The notes beneath the pieces are model-generated. The model made no database searches. It saw only the letters and a list, made by a program, of their open reading frames with translations, and had not been told where the DNA came from. Below are positions 1 through 9,073 of a stretch of 64,000 nucleotides of DNA, piece after piece. The translations under genes and the position numbers were made by a program. Numbering within the stretch: the first letter of the stretch is position 1; each line of letters starts with the position of its first letter. Source of the DNA: Flavobacterium luteum (GTDB taxonomy: Bacteria; Bacteroidota; Bacteroidia; Flavobacteriales; Flavobacteriaceae); NCBI RefSeq assembly GCF_008806775.1, contig NZ_WAEM01000001.1:186001-250000 (forward strand). The letters run 5' to 3'.

Positions 1-56
1 TTTGGTAGCGTTTTAATGAAATGATGCTCTTATTATTCCAAGATAAAATATAATGT

Positions 57-818
57 TTATGAATTAAACATAGTTTCGGCTGTATCCCAATTTACAACAT
101 TCCAAAATGAAGCAATATAATCTGCTCTACGGTTTTGATTTTTAAGATAATAAGCATGTTCCCAAACATCTAAAGCTAAAATAGGTTTACCTTGTATTGT
201 TACAGTAGGAATATCCATTAATGGGTTGTCTTGATTTGCTGTAGAAGTGATAACCAATTTACCATCAGTAACTACTAACCAAGCCCAACCTGAACCAAAG
301 CGTTTTAAGGCGGCTTCACTAAATTGTTTTTTAAACTCTTCAAAACTTCCAAAAGTAGATTTAATTGCTATACCCAATTTTCCTTTAGGTTCACCACCAC
401 CATTTGGATGCATCATATTCCAAAATAAACTATGGTTAAAGTGTCCGCCACCATTATTGCGAATGATTTCTGGAAATTTTGACATGTTTTTAAATATCGA
501 TTCCATTGTTTTTGATGATTCTAACAAACTAGTTTCTAATGATTCAAGCCCTTTGTTTAAGTTTGTAACATAGGTCTGATGGTGTTTGCTATGATGTATC
601 TCCATTGTCATTTTATCAATATGTGGTTCTAAAGCATCATAAGCATACGGTAGATTTGGTAATGTATATTGACCATCTTTATTTAGAGAAAAAGTTTCTA
701 AAAAAGAGTTATTAGTATTTGCATAAGTATGATTCACTAGGCTTGAACCTATAAATACTCCTGCCGAAACAAGTGCCGATTTCTTTAAAAAATCTCTTCG
801 AGAATTATTATTTTCCAT
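57..818 (-). CDS. Tat-exported superoxide dismutase (Mn-type or cambialistic)
   Basis: Converts superoxide to hydrogen peroxide and oxygen. The 253-residue product carries the complete Fe/Mn-SOD fold after a long N-terminal extension. Residues 6-13 (SRRDFLKK) followed by a hydrophobic stretch to about residue 33 form a twin-arginine signal, so the enzyme should be exported folded, with its metal, to the periplasm. By alignment to E. coli SodA from memory, the metal ligands are H75, H129, D217 and H221 (DVWEHAYY). The second-shell glutamine lies in the C-terminal half (ANQD, Q196), with glycines at the N-terminal position, which is the Mn-SOD pattern. Most Bacteroidota SODs are cytosolic, so the Tat signal is the notable point. 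It appears to be a single gene with no operon partner visible; the segment upstream holds an unrelated gene on the same strand. Confidence 0.93.
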   Translation of the reverse strand: MENNNSRRDFLKKSALVSAGVFIGSSLVNHTYANTNNSFLETFSLNKDGQYTLPNLPYAYDALEPHIDKMTMEIHHSKHHQTYVTNLNKGLESLETSLLESSKTMESIFKNMSKFPEIIRNNGGGHFNHSLFWNMMHPNGGGEPKGKLGIAIKSTFGSFEEFKKQFSEAALKRFGSGWAWLVVTDGKLVITSTANQDNPLMDIPTVTIQGKPILALDVWEHAYYLKNQNRRADYIASFWNVVNWDTAETMFNS

Positions 819-881
819 ATTACTTAATTTCTTATAAAATTAAGGATTTAATGGCAAGTAGTAATTAAATTTAACTTAAAA

Positions 882-1406
882 TTATTTCGATTTTTCACCA
901 ACAAAATAATCAGTAGTCGATTTGAATAAAACATTAAAAGTAGTTAGACTACCATATATTCTAGTAATGTATTGTTGCAATTCTACTTTTTCAATTTCTT
1001 CAATTTTACTAGCGTTAATTTTTTGTTCCATTACTCTAACACGATCACGAACCATAATGATTTTATGAAAGAAAGTATCAATCGGAATTTCTTTAGCGGC
1101 TAATCCAGCTTGTCCCGGATCTAAAATTATTTTTCCGCCTTTCCATTTATCAGCGATTGGAACAATTTCAGAAATATCAGACCATTTTTTTAGAATTTGA
1201 AGCAAGCTTTTTTCAACATCATAAAAACTAATTGTGTCTACTTCGTTTTCTGCGGCTTCAATGACTTCAAATTCACTATCAATTGTAATTGTTTCTAACC
1301 CATTTTCAATAAAAGTTACCCAATATTCCTTAGAAGATACATTAGTAATTACACCTTTACCGTATTCAGCATGTTGAATTCTAGAACCTATTCCTAATAT
1401 TTTCAT
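882..1406 (-). CDS. conserved hypothetical protein with KOW/CarD-like N-terminus
   Basis: I do not recognise a characterised family. The 174-residue product has no signal peptide or membrane segment, so it is probably cytosolic. Residues 5-35 (GSRIQHAEYGKG, then a short strand pair) look like the small beta-barrel used by CarD, KOW or PcrA C-terminal domains to bind RNA polymerase or nucleic acid. The remainder (about 60-170) is predicted helical, with a basic, charged helix around 123-150. It lies 63 bases upstream of the sod gene on the same strand, so co-transcription is possible but not shown. Length and codon use are like the neighbours. The function is unknown; the N-terminal similarity is an impression from pattern only. 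Confidence 0.75.
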   Translation of the reverse strand: MKILGIGSRIQHAEYGKGVITNVSSKEYWVTFIENGLETITIDSEFEVIEAAENEVDTISFYDVEKSLLQILKKWSDISEIVPIADKWKGGKIILDPGQAGLAAKEIPIDTFFHKIIMVRDRVRVMEQKINASKIEEIEKVELQQYITRIYGSLTTFNVLFKSTTDYFVGEKSK

Positions 1407-1653
1407 TTTACATTTATTTTTAACGAAAATAGTAAACTATAAAATACAATCAAAAAAAAATCAAATCAAAGATGTTTTTTAGGATAAGATTTGGTTTTTG
1501 TTTCTGTATTTTTGCAATGCTTAATTTTATAATTAACAAAACCCTTTTTAGTTTATAAAATTGTATTTCTAATTAAAAAAAATGCGCTTTAATATAAAAA
1601 ATGTTTTTAGTGATACTATTATTGAATTCATCAGGTTTTTTAAGCAGAAAATA

Positions 1654-2925
1654 ATGAAAACGAAAGTTATTTTATCAACAAAATATTTGTTTAAAGCCTT
1701 TTTGCTTTTATTTTTTGTTTTTATGCAATTCAGCGTTATAGGTCAATCAAAAAAAGATTCTACGAAAGTTTGTCCAATAAAATCACTTCCAGAAATTTTC
1801 AAGAAAAAAGATTCGGTTTTGGTTATTAAACCGATGAAAAATAGTTTTTTTTTAATTATACCAATCATTGGAGTTCAACCAGCCAATGGTTTTATGTACG
1901 GAACTGTTGCTCAATTTACATTTAAAGGAAAAAGTATAATTGATAAATTTTCTTCGGTTAATTTAGGGGCGACATTCACTACCAAAAATCAATTGTTGGT
2001 TAATTTAAAAAACAATTTAATTTTAAATGATAACAAAATATATTTAAGTGGTGACTGGCGGTATTATGTTTTTTCACAAGGAAATTTCGGCTTAGGCACT
2101 GATATAATTCCTAATAATAGGAAAGATACTGATTTTCAGTTTGAATCTATAGAAGAACCAATGAAGTATAATTATTTTAAGTTTCACCAAACAGTTTCTT
2201 TTCAAGTAATTAAGAATTTGTATTTTGGAGCAGGTTTACATGTTGATGGATACACTAATATTGTTGATCAAAAATTAGATGTTGCCAACAATCAATTGAC
2301 CAATCATTACAACTATAGTAAGAAATATGGCTTTACAGATGCAGAATATTATGTAAATGGACTTAGTATGAATATGGTTTTTGATTCAAGAGACAATCAA
2401 GTAAATACCAATTCGGGTTGGTTTGCTAATATTAATTATAGAATTAATCCTCAAGTAGGAAGAAACCAACAGTCAAGTCAGGTTCTCTATTCTGAATACC
2501 GTTATTTTCTACCTTTAAGTAAAACTAATTTCCAACATGTATTGGCTTTTTGGACCTACGGACAATTTTTAATTAATGGGAATGTGCCATATTTAAATTT
2601 GCCTTCAATTGGTTGGGATCAGCGTAGTAGAGGAGGTAAAGGATATACACAGGGACTTTTTAGGGGTTTTAATTTGGTTTATTTTGAAACAGAATACAGA
2701 TTTCCAATTAGTTGTAATAAACTCCTTAGTGGCACTCTTTTTTCTAATTTTACTACTGCAAGTAACAAAGAAAATAATATAAAGTTATTTCAATACATTC
2801 AGCCATCGGTTGGTTTAGGTTTACGAATTTTAATTGATAAACCAACACGAACCAATATTATTGCAAATTATGGATGGGGTAGAAATTCCGAAGCTTTTTA
2901 TTTAAATGCAGGAGAGACTTTCTAA
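1654..2925 (+). CDS. BamA/TamA-family outer-membrane beta-barrel protein
   Basis: The product is a secreted beta-barrel. The ATG at 1654 is preferred because it starts directly at a signal peptide (MKTKVILSTKYLFKAF onward, cut near SVIGQS). The in-frame ATG at 1582 would add 24 residues that do not look like a signal. A TAnnTTTG box at 1507-1514 would allow either start. After a short linker the protein is almost entirely alternating amphipathic strands ending in an aromatic-rich C-terminus. Near residues 345-370 the motif GYTQGLFRG followed by FETEYRFPI matches the conserved barrel segment of the D15/BamA surface-antigen family. No POTRA domains fit in the length, so it resembles the POTRA-less patatin-barrel or Omp85-like proteins common in Bacteroidota. 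Substrate and role are unknown. Confidence 0.85.
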   Translation: MKTKVILSTKYLFKAFLLLFFVFMQFSVIGQSKKDSTKVCPIKSLPEIFKKKDSVLVIKPMKNSFFLIIPIIGVQPANGFMYGTVAQFTFKGKSIIDKFSSVNLGATFTTKNQLLVNLKNNLILNDNKIYLSGDWRYYVFSQGNFGLGTDIIPNNRKDTDFQFESIEEPMKYNYFKFHQTVSFQVIKNLYFGAGLHVDGYTNIVDQKLDVANNQLTNHYNYSKKYGFTDAEYYVNGLSMNMVFDSRDNQVNTNSGWFANINYRINPQVGRNQQSSQVLYSEYRYFLPLSKTNFQHVLAFWTYGQFLINGNVPYLNLPSIGWDQRSRGGKGYTQGLFRGFNLVYFETEYRFPISCNKLLSGTLFSNFTTASNKENNIKLFQYIQPSVGLGLRILIDKPTRTNIIANYGWGRNSEAFYLNAGETF

Positions 2926-2945
2926 ATCAAGTTTTTTTTCATAAA

Positions 2946-2984
2946 AAAAACCGCACTGATTATGACAACAGTTGCGGTTTTTTT
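2946..2984. terminator. bidirectional Rho-independent terminator
   Basis: An inverted repeat, AAACCGCA with TGCGGTTT, is flanked by an A-run on the left and a T-run on the right. It sits between two convergent genes (the barrel protein and fadE) and could stop transcription from either side. Confidence 0.8.
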
Positions 2985-3005
2985 ACAACAAATAATTTAA
3001 TTTTA

Positions 3006-4796
3006 TTAGAAACAATAACCATTTTCAGCCACTAACTTGGCAGTAATTATTTCTCTTAAACCTACAATATTTGGCATATTAGTATATTTTGTAAAACGGC
3101 GTAATCCCATTAACATCATACGTTGTTCATCGCCTTCGGCAAAAGAGATAATGCTTTCTTTTCCTTTTTGAGTAACAATGTCTACAGCTTTGTACAAATA
3201 CAATTTTGCCATTGCTATTTGTTCTTGTACTTTATCTTCACCTTGTTTTTTAGCTAACTTTTCAGTTCTAAGAACGGTGCTTTCTGCCATATAGATTTCG
3301 ATTAATATGTCGGCGGCAGCCATTAATAATTGTTGATGTCCATCTAAATCAGGACCGTATTTTTGAACGGCACCACCAGCAACCATTAAGAACGCTTTTT
3401 TTAGTTTCCCAAGTAATTCTTTTTCTTCTGAAAAAAGTACTGAATAATCAGGTGTGTCAAAGGATGGAATTCCCATTAATTCCTCTTGAACTTTAGAAGC
3501 AGGACCTAATAAATCAATATGACCTTTCATGGCTTTTTTGATCAACATTCCTACCGATAACATTCTGTTTATTTCATTGGTTCCTTCATAAATACGTGCA
3601 ATACGTGCATCTCTCCAAGCACTTTCCATTGGCGTATCTTCTGAAAATCCCATGCCACCATAAATCTGAATGCCTTCATCGGCACAATTTTGAACGTCTT
3701 CTGAAACAGCTACTTTCAAAATCGAACATTCGATAGCAAATTCCTCAACACCTTTTAACTCGGCTTCTTGATGTGATGTTCCTTCGGCTTCTCGCAATTT
3801 GATTCGGGTTTCGATATCTTTGGCGGCTCTATACGTGGCGCTTTCTCCAGCATAGGCAGAAGTTGCCATTTCGGCTAATTTGTATCTAATGGCTCCAAAT
3901 TGAGAAATAGGTGTGTTAAATTGAATTCTTTCGTTAGCATAATTCACCGCATTAGAGGTTACTCTTCGTTGTGCATCTAAACAAGCAGCTGCTAATTTAA
4001 TTCGTCCAACATTAAGCGCGTTCATCGCTATTTTAAATCCGTTTCCTCTTTCAGAAAGCATATTTTCAACTGGTACTTTAGTATCTGCAAAGAAAACCTG
4101 ACGTGTAGAAGAAGCTCGAATTCCCAGTTTATGTTCTTCTTCATTCATTGTTATTCCGTTACTTGGGTCATTTTCAATAATGAAACCAGTAATATTTTTG
4201 TCATCACCAATTCTAGCAAAAACAATGAATAGTGAACAAAATCCAGCGTTAGAAATCCACATTTTTTGACCTGTAATCGAATATGTTTTTCCATCATCTG
4301 ATAAAACGGCTTTTGTTTTTCCTGAATTAGCATCGCTTCCTGCTCCTGGTTCCGTTAAACAATACGCGCCAAACCACTCACCAGAAGCTAATTTGGGAAC
4401 GTATTTTTGTTTTTGTTCTTCGGTTCCATATAATGTAATAGGCATCGTTCCAATTCCTGTATGAGCTCCAAAAGCAGTTGAAAACGAACCTGTTGCTCCA
4501 GAAATATAATCGCAAACCAAGCAAGTATCCACAAATCCCATTCCCATTCCACCATAAGATTCAGGAACGGAAACACTTAAAAAGCCCATTTCGCCAGCTT
4601 TACGCATTGTCTCTTCTGTAAAGGCATAGTCTTTCTTTTCAAAACGGTCTTTGTAAGGCCAAATTTCTTTATCCACAAATTCTTTAACTGAATCACGCAT
4701 CATGATTTGTTCTTCAGAGAAATCTTCTGGCGTAAATACATCTTCGCATTTGGTTTCTTTTACTAGGAATTGTCCTCCTCTTGTTATATCGCTCAT
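3006..4796 (-). CDS. fadE: acyl-CoA dehydrogenase (long form)
   Basis: Performs the first step of fatty-acid beta-oxidation, FAD-dependent conversion of acyl-CoA to trans-2-enoyl-CoA in the cytosol. At 596 residues it is the long form, with the usual acyl-CoA dehydrogenase N-terminal helical, middle beta and C-terminal helical domains to about residue 410, plus an extra helical C-terminal domain of about 180 residues. Visible signatures are the substrate and flavin segment YCLTEPGAGSDA, the WISNAG strand, and IYEGTNEINR near residue 400, the usual flavin and cofactor-contact segment. Fusion of the extra C-terminal domain is typical of Bacillus FadE and Bacteroidota homologues. It is the last gene of the marR-fadN-fadA-fadE operon, 24 bases after fadA. 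Confidence 0.95.
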   Translation of the reverse strand: MSDITRGGQFLVKETKCEDVFTPEDFSEEQIMMRDSVKEFVDKEIWPYKDRFEKKDYAFTEETMRKAGEMGFLSVSVPESYGGMGMGFVDTCLVCDYISGATGSFSTAFGAHTGIGTMPITLYGTEEQKQKYVPKLASGEWFGAYCLTEPGAGSDANSGKTKAVLSDDGKTYSITGQKMWISNAGFCSLFIVFARIGDDKNITGFIIENDPSNGITMNEEEHKLGIRASSTRQVFFADTKVPVENMLSERGNGFKIAMNALNVGRIKLAAACLDAQRRVTSNAVNYANERIQFNTPISQFGAIRYKLAEMATSAYAGESATYRAAKDIETRIKLREAEGTSHQEAELKGVEEFAIECSILKVAVSEDVQNCADEGIQIYGGMGFSEDTPMESAWRDARIARIYEGTNEINRMLSVGMLIKKAMKGHIDLLGPASKVQEELMGIPSFDTPDYSVLFSEEKELLGKLKKAFLMVAGGAVQKYGPDLDGHQQLLMAAADILIEIYMAESTVLRTEKLAKKQGEDKVQEQIAMAKLYLYKAVDIVTQKGKESIISFAEGDEQRMMLMGLRRFTKYTNMPNIVGLREIITAKLVAENGYCF

Positions 4797-4820
4797 TTCT
4801 TTATTTTTTATTTAGGTTGA

Positions 4821-6002
4821 TTATAGTAATTCATAAACTCCAGCAGAACCTTGTCCAGTTCCAACACACATGCTCACAATTCCGTATTTATCACCACGGC
4901 GTTTCATTTCGTCAAATAATTGTACCGATAATTTGGCTCCAGTGCAACCTAATGGATGACCAAGTGCAATAGCCCCACCATTCACATTGATAATTTCAGG
5001 ATTTAAATTCAATTCACTAGTTACTGCTAATGCTTGCGATGCAAAGGCTTCGTTCAATTCTATTAATCCAATATCGTTTAATGTTAATCCAGCTTGTTTT
5101 AATGCTTTTGGGATAGCTTTTACAGGTCCAATTCCCATAATTCTTGGCTCAACACCAGCCGATGCAAAATTCACTAATCGAGCAATAGGGGTGAGGTTCA
5201 ATTCTTTTACCAATTCTTCACTCATAATTAAAACGAATGCTGCCCCATCACTCATTTGCGATGAATTTCCAGCAGTAACAGAACCATCGGCAGCAAAAAC
5301 TGGCTTTAAGTTTCCTAATGCAGCCATATTGGTATCGGCTCTTGGTCCTTCATCTTTTGTTACGGTATATGATTTGGTTTCTTTTTTGCCATTTTCATTG
5401 ATGAATGTTTGTTCAACAGTAATGGGTACAATTTGTTTATCGAATTTGCCTTCAGCTTGCGCTTTTAATGCTTTTTGATGCGAATTGAATGCAAATGCAT
5501 CTTGATCTTCACGAGAAATATTGAATTGTTTAGCAACGGCTTCGGCTGTTAAACCCATTCCCCAATAGTAATCTTCGTTTCCTGCTTTTGCAACAGCGTA
5601 ATCAGGTGTAGGTTTGTAACCACCCATTGGAATAAAACTCATACTTTCTGCTCCACCAGCAATGATACAATCGGCCATTCCTGATTGAATTTTTGCTGTT
5701 GCCATTCCGATAGTTTCCAATCCAGAAGCACAATAACGGTTGACTGTTACTCCAGGAACATCGGTCACTTTTAGTCCCATAAGGGAAATTAAGCGTCCCA
5801 CATTTAAACCTTGTTCGGCTTCTGGCATGGCGTTACCCACCATAACGTCGTCAATACGTTTCTTGTCGAAATCGGGTAATTCATTCATCATGAACTGAAT
5901 GGTTTCGGCTGCCAATTCATCAGGGCGTTTAAATCGAAATAGTCCTTTTGGAGCTTTTCCAACTGCTGTACGATATGCTTTTACTATATATGCTGTTTTC
6001 AT
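4821..6002 (-). CDS. fadA: acetyl-CoA C-acyltransferase (thiolase)
   Basis: Cleaves 3-ketoacyl-CoA with CoA to give acetyl-CoA and a shortened acyl-CoA, the last step of beta-oxidation. The 393-residue length is standard for the family. The nucleophilic cysteine is in VNRYCASGLE (about residue 90). The His motif is GGAIALGHPLGCTGA and the second cysteine is in SMCVGTGQGSAG near the C-terminus. It lies between fadN and fadE in one minus-strand operon, in the same order as Bacillus fadN-fadA-fadE. Biosynthetic thiolases share these motifs, but the operon partners make the degradative role far more likely. Confidence 0.96.
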   Translation of the reverse strand: MKTAYIVKAYRTAVGKAPKGLFRFKRPDELAAETIQFMMNELPDFDKKRIDDVMVGNAMPEAEQGLNVGRLISLMGLKVTDVPGVTVNRYCASGLETIGMATAKIQSGMADCIIAGGAESMSFIPMGGYKPTPDYAVAKAGNEDYYWGMGLTAEAVAKQFNISREDQDAFAFNSHQKALKAQAEGKFDKQIVPITVEQTFINENGKKETKSYTVTKDEGPRADTNMAALGNLKPVFAADGSVTAGNSSQMSDGAAFVLIMSEELVKELNLTPIARLVNFASAGVEPRIMGIGPVKAIPKALKQAGLTLNDIGLIELNEAFASQALAVTSELNLNPEIINVNGGAIALGHPLGCTGAKLSVQLFDEMKRRGDKYGIVSMCVGTGQGSAGVYELL

Positions 6003-6091
6003 ATTTTTATTTTTTGAGAATATAGACAGAATGAATATACATGAAAGACTTTTCTAAACAGTCTATTATCTCTTCGTCTATTTTCAATTAT

Positions 6092-8485
6092 CTAATTTCT
6101 CAGTGGTTTTCCTTTAGTTAACATGTATTGAATTCGCTCCAATGTTTTTCTTTCCGTGCATAAACTCAAAAATGCTTCTCGCTCAATATCTAATAAATAT
6201 TGTTCGGATACTAGAGTAGGTTCTGATAAATCTCCTCCGGCCATAACATAAGCCAGTTTGTCAGCAATTTTTAAATCGTGTTCGGAGATGTATTTTCCAG
6301 CTACCATTTGATTGGTTCCAACTAAAAACATTCCCAATGCTTGTTTACCCAATACTTTTACATCTTTACGTTGAATAGGTTGAGTATAGCCTTGTTCTGC
6401 CATTTGTAAAGCAACTTGTTTGGCAACAGCAATTTGGCGATCTTTATTCACTACAACTATATCTTTCCCTTTTTGTAAAACGCCGGTATCAAATGCTTCA
6501 TAAGCTGATGTGGATACTTTTGCCATCGCAACGGCTAAGAAATATTCTTGTAAAACATTCAATTCTACATCGTTTTTATGGAACAAATCGGATGCCCGTA
6601 ATGCCATCTCTTTAGATCCACCACCACCGGGAATTACACCCACTCCAAATTCTACCAATCCAATATAGCTTTCAGCTGCAGCTACAACTCTGTCGGCGTG
6701 CATGGTCATTTCGCAACCGCCACCTAATGTCATTCCGTGAGGTGCAACAATCACTGGAGTAGCCGAGTAGCGCACGCGCATCATTGTGTCTTGAAAATAT
6801 TTAATAGCCATGTTCAACTCTTCGTATTCTTGTTCGACGGCCATCATAAATATCATACCGATATTGGCGCCGACAGTAAAATTGGCTGCTTGATTTCCGA
6901 TAACCAATCCGTTGTATTCTTTTTCCGCTAAATCGATTCCTTTATTGATGGCAGCTAAAACATCCCCACCAATGGTGTTCATTTTGGATTGGAATTCTAA
7001 ATTCAAAATACCATCTCCAATATCAGTAATTACAGCACCACTGTTGCTCCATACTTTTTTGTTTTCGCGGATATTGTTTAAAATGATAAAACTATCTTGA
7101 CCTGGTACTTTGATTTGCGATTTTGTTGGGATATTATAAAAATAAGTCGCACCATGTTTAATAGTATAAAAGCTAGAACTTCCAGAAGCTAACATATCGA
7201 TTACCCACCTTGCAGGTTGATATCCTTCGACTTGCATTAAGTCAATTCCTTTTTCAACACCAATGGCGTCCCAAATTTCAAACGGACCATTTTCCCAACC
7301 AAAACCTGCTTTCATAGCATCATCTATTTTATAGAATTCGTCAGTTATTTCAGGAACACGATTAGAACAATAGGCAAACATGGCAGCGAAATTTTTTCTG
7401 TAAAAATCGCCAGCTTTATCTTTTCCTTTTACTAAAACTTTGAAACGATCAATAGGTTTGTCAATAGTTTTGGTTAATTCTAAGGTTGCAAATGAAGCTT
7501 TTTTAGCTGGACGATATTCCAATGCATCTAAATCCAAAGACAAAATATCCTTGTCTACTTTTTTATAAAATCCTTGACCTGTTTTGCTTCCCAACCATTT
7601 ATTTTCTATCATTTTATTGATAAAATCTGGTAATTTGAAAAGTTCGTGCGCTTCATCATTTGGACAATTGTCATAAATTCCGTTGGCAACATGCACCAAA
7701 GTATCCAATCCAACTACATCAACAGTTCTGAAAGTTGCCGATTTTGGTCGACCAATAACTGGACCAGTTAATTTATCTACTTCTTCAATGGTTAATCCCA
7801 TATCTTTTACCAAATGAAACAAACTCTGAATTCCGAAAATTCCAATACGATTTCCAATAAAAGCGGGAGTATCTTTTGCAATTACTGAGGTTTTTCCTAA
7901 ATATTTAGAACCATAATCGAAAAGGAAATCCAATACATCTTGGGATGTTTTTGGTCCTGGAATAATTTCAAATAATTTCAAATAACGTGCAGGATTAAAG
8001 AAATGTGTACCGCAAAAATGTGCCTGAAAATCGTCACTTCTCCCTTCACTCATAAAATGAATAGGAATACCTGAGGTATTTGAAGTTACTAATGTTCCGG
8101 GTTTACGGTAGATGTCAATTTTTTCAAAGACTAATTTTTTAATATCCAATCGTTCTACTACTACTTCAATAATCCAATCGTAATTGGCAATTTTAGGCAT
8201 ATCATCAGTAGTATTTCCGGTAGTTATTCTGCTAGCAAATTTCTGACTGTAAATAGGTGATGGGTTTGATTTTAATGCATTGGTCAAATGTTCATTTACC
8301 ATGCGATTACGAACGACTTTACTTTCTAAAGTAAGTCCTTTTTTTTGTTCAGCTTCCGTTAGCGCATTTGGAATAATGTCTAAAAGCAACACTTCTAAAC
8401 CAATGTTAGCAAAATGACAAGCAATTCCTGACCCCATAATTCCTGATCCGACAACTGCCACTTTTTTAATTATTCGTTTCATCAT
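6092..8485 (-). CDS. fadN: bifunctional 3-hydroxyacyl-CoA dehydrogenase / enoyl-CoA hydratase
   Basis: Carries out hydration of enoyl-CoA and NAD-dependent oxidation of the hydroxyacyl product. The domain order is the reverse of E. coli FadB. The dehydrogenase comes first (Rossmann motif GSGIMGSGIACHF at about residues 13-25, then the HFFNPARYLKLFEIIPG segment), followed by its C-terminal helical domain. The hydratase (crotonase) domain occupies about residues 480-720, with GMTLGGGCEMTMHADRV and GLVEFGVGVIPGGGG. Both crotonase glutamates are present, so the hydratase should be active. This is the FadN architecture of Bacillus. The start overlaps the end of the marR gene by 20 bases, which suggests translational coupling. 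The product would pass its 3-ketoacyl-CoA to the adjacent thiolase. Confidence 0.96.
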   Translation of the reverse strand: MMKRIIKKVAVVGSGIMGSGIACHFANIGLEVLLLDIIPNALTEAEQKKGLTLESKVVRNRMVNEHLTNALKSNPSPIYSQKFASRITTGNTTDDMPKIANYDWIIEVVVERLDIKKLVFEKIDIYRKPGTLVTSNTSGIPIHFMSEGRSDDFQAHFCGTHFFNPARYLKLFEIIPGPKTSQDVLDFLFDYGSKYLGKTSVIAKDTPAFIGNRIGIFGIQSLFHLVKDMGLTIEEVDKLTGPVIGRPKSATFRTVDVVGLDTLVHVANGIYDNCPNDEAHELFKLPDFINKMIENKWLGSKTGQGFYKKVDKDILSLDLDALEYRPAKKASFATLELTKTIDKPIDRFKVLVKGKDKAGDFYRKNFAAMFAYCSNRVPEITDEFYKIDDAMKAGFGWENGPFEIWDAIGVEKGIDLMQVEGYQPARWVIDMLASGSSSFYTIKHGATYFYNIPTKSQIKVPGQDSFIILNNIRENKKVWSNSGAVITDIGDGILNLEFQSKMNTIGGDVLAAINKGIDLAEKEYNGLVIGNQAANFTVGANIGMIFMMAVEQEYEELNMAIKYFQDTMMRVRYSATPVIVAPHGMTLGGGCEMTMHADRVVAAAESYIGLVEFGVGVIPGGGGSKEMALRASDLFHKNDVELNVLQEYFLAVAMAKVSTSAYEAFDTGVLQKGKDIVVVNKDRQIAVAKQVALQMAEQGYTQPIQRKDVKVLGKQALGMFLVGTNQMVAGKYISEHDLKIADKLAYVMAGGDLSEPTLVSEQYLLDIEREAFLSLCTERKTLERIQYMLTKGKPLRN

Positions 8486-8933
8486 TATTATTTTCGTTAG
8501 GATTAAATATGTTTTTAAATTGTATTAGCTCATTTATGGTTTCGGAGACTTCAATAAAATGCTGTAATTTTTCCGAATCTACATTTAATCGTATTGTTTC
8601 ATTGAATTTGAGTACAGTATTTTTTGAGAGTTCTCTTTTTTGTTTGCCATGTTCAGTAAGAAAAATTAGAACCCCTCTACCATCACTTGGATTTGGTTTT
8701 CTATAAATAAGCCCTTTTTCTTCCATAGACTTTAAAGTTCTGGTAAGGCTTGTAGCTTCCATTCCCATTTTAGGTCCTAATGTAGTTGATGGAGTGCCAC
8801 CTTCTTTATCTATACTTAATAATGCAAATCCCGTCGCCATAGTCGCCCCATATTTTGCCGCTTCTTCGTTGTATAGTCTAGCAACTGCCTGCCAAGTAGA
8901 CCGAAGAATATAATCTATCGTTTTATCTTTCAT
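8466..8933 (-). CDS. MarR-family transcriptional regulator of the beta-oxidation operon
   Basis: A 155-residue winged-helix protein with the usual MarR arrangement of dimerisation helices at both ends and the DNA-binding unit in between. Residues around 50-110 hold the recognition helix (TSLTRTLKSMEEKGLI) and the wing (RKPNPSDGRGVLIFLTEHG), both close to the family consensus. As the first gene of the fad operon, it probably senses an acyl-CoA or free fatty acid and releases the promoter, as Bacillus FadR does with an unrelated TetR fold; that is inference from position. A candidate operator palindrome lies 35 bases upstream of its start codon. Autoregulation together with fadNAE is the simplest reading. 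Confidence 0.92.
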   Translation of the reverse strand: MKDKTIDYILRSTWQAVARLYNEEAAKYGATMATGFALLSIDKEGGTPSTTLGPKMGMEATSLTRTLKSMEEKGLIYRKPNPSDGRGVLIFLTEHGKQKRELSKNTVLKFNETIRLNVDSEKLQHFIEVSETINELIQFKNIFNPNENNNDETNN

Positions 8934-8952
8934 AATTTTACTATAACGATAT

Positions 8953-8960
8953 CAAAGGTA
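8953..8960 (-). promoter_or_regulatory. -7 box of the marR-fadNAE promoter
   Basis: On the minus strand this reads TACCTTTG, a match to the Bacteroidota TAnnTTTG element, 19 bases before the marR ATG. No clean TTG lies at the expected distance upstream; that spacer is occupied by the palindrome at 8969-8986. Confidence 0.55.
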
Positions 8961-8968
8961 ATAAAAAA

Positions 8969-8986
8969 TACTATGCACGCATAATA
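8969..8986. promoter_or_regulatory. candidate MarR operator palindrome
   Basis: TACTATGC-AC-GCATAATA is an 18-base inverted repeat with one mismatch in eight pairs and a perfect inner TATGC/GCATA core. It lies immediately upstream of the -7 box of the fad operon, in the spacer where RNA polymerase binds. MarR dimers typically bind 16-20 base palindromes at such positions. The link to this regulator is inferred from position. Confidence 0.5.
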
Positions 8987-9033
8987 AATTAAAATTATTA
9001 TTTTGTCAAATTTTATACAATTTAAAAAGGAAT

Positions 9034-9063
9034 AAAAAAACTCCTCAAGAAATTGAAGAGTTT
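9034..9063 (-). terminator. Rho-independent terminator of blh
   Basis: The hairpin pairs AAACTC(T/C)TC arms with one mismatch and is followed on the minus strand by seven Ts. It begins about ten bases after the blh stop codon. Confidence 0.75.
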
Positions 9064-9073
9064 AAATATTAAA

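Noticed and set aside
1582..1653. Upstream start of the BamA-like gene
   Set aside because: The added residues precede the signal peptide and would disturb export, so the ATG at 1654 was preferred; transcript evidence could reverse this.
4987..5478. 163-codon open frame opposite fadA
   Set aside because: It is a shadow of the well-supported thiolase gene and has no family resemblance.
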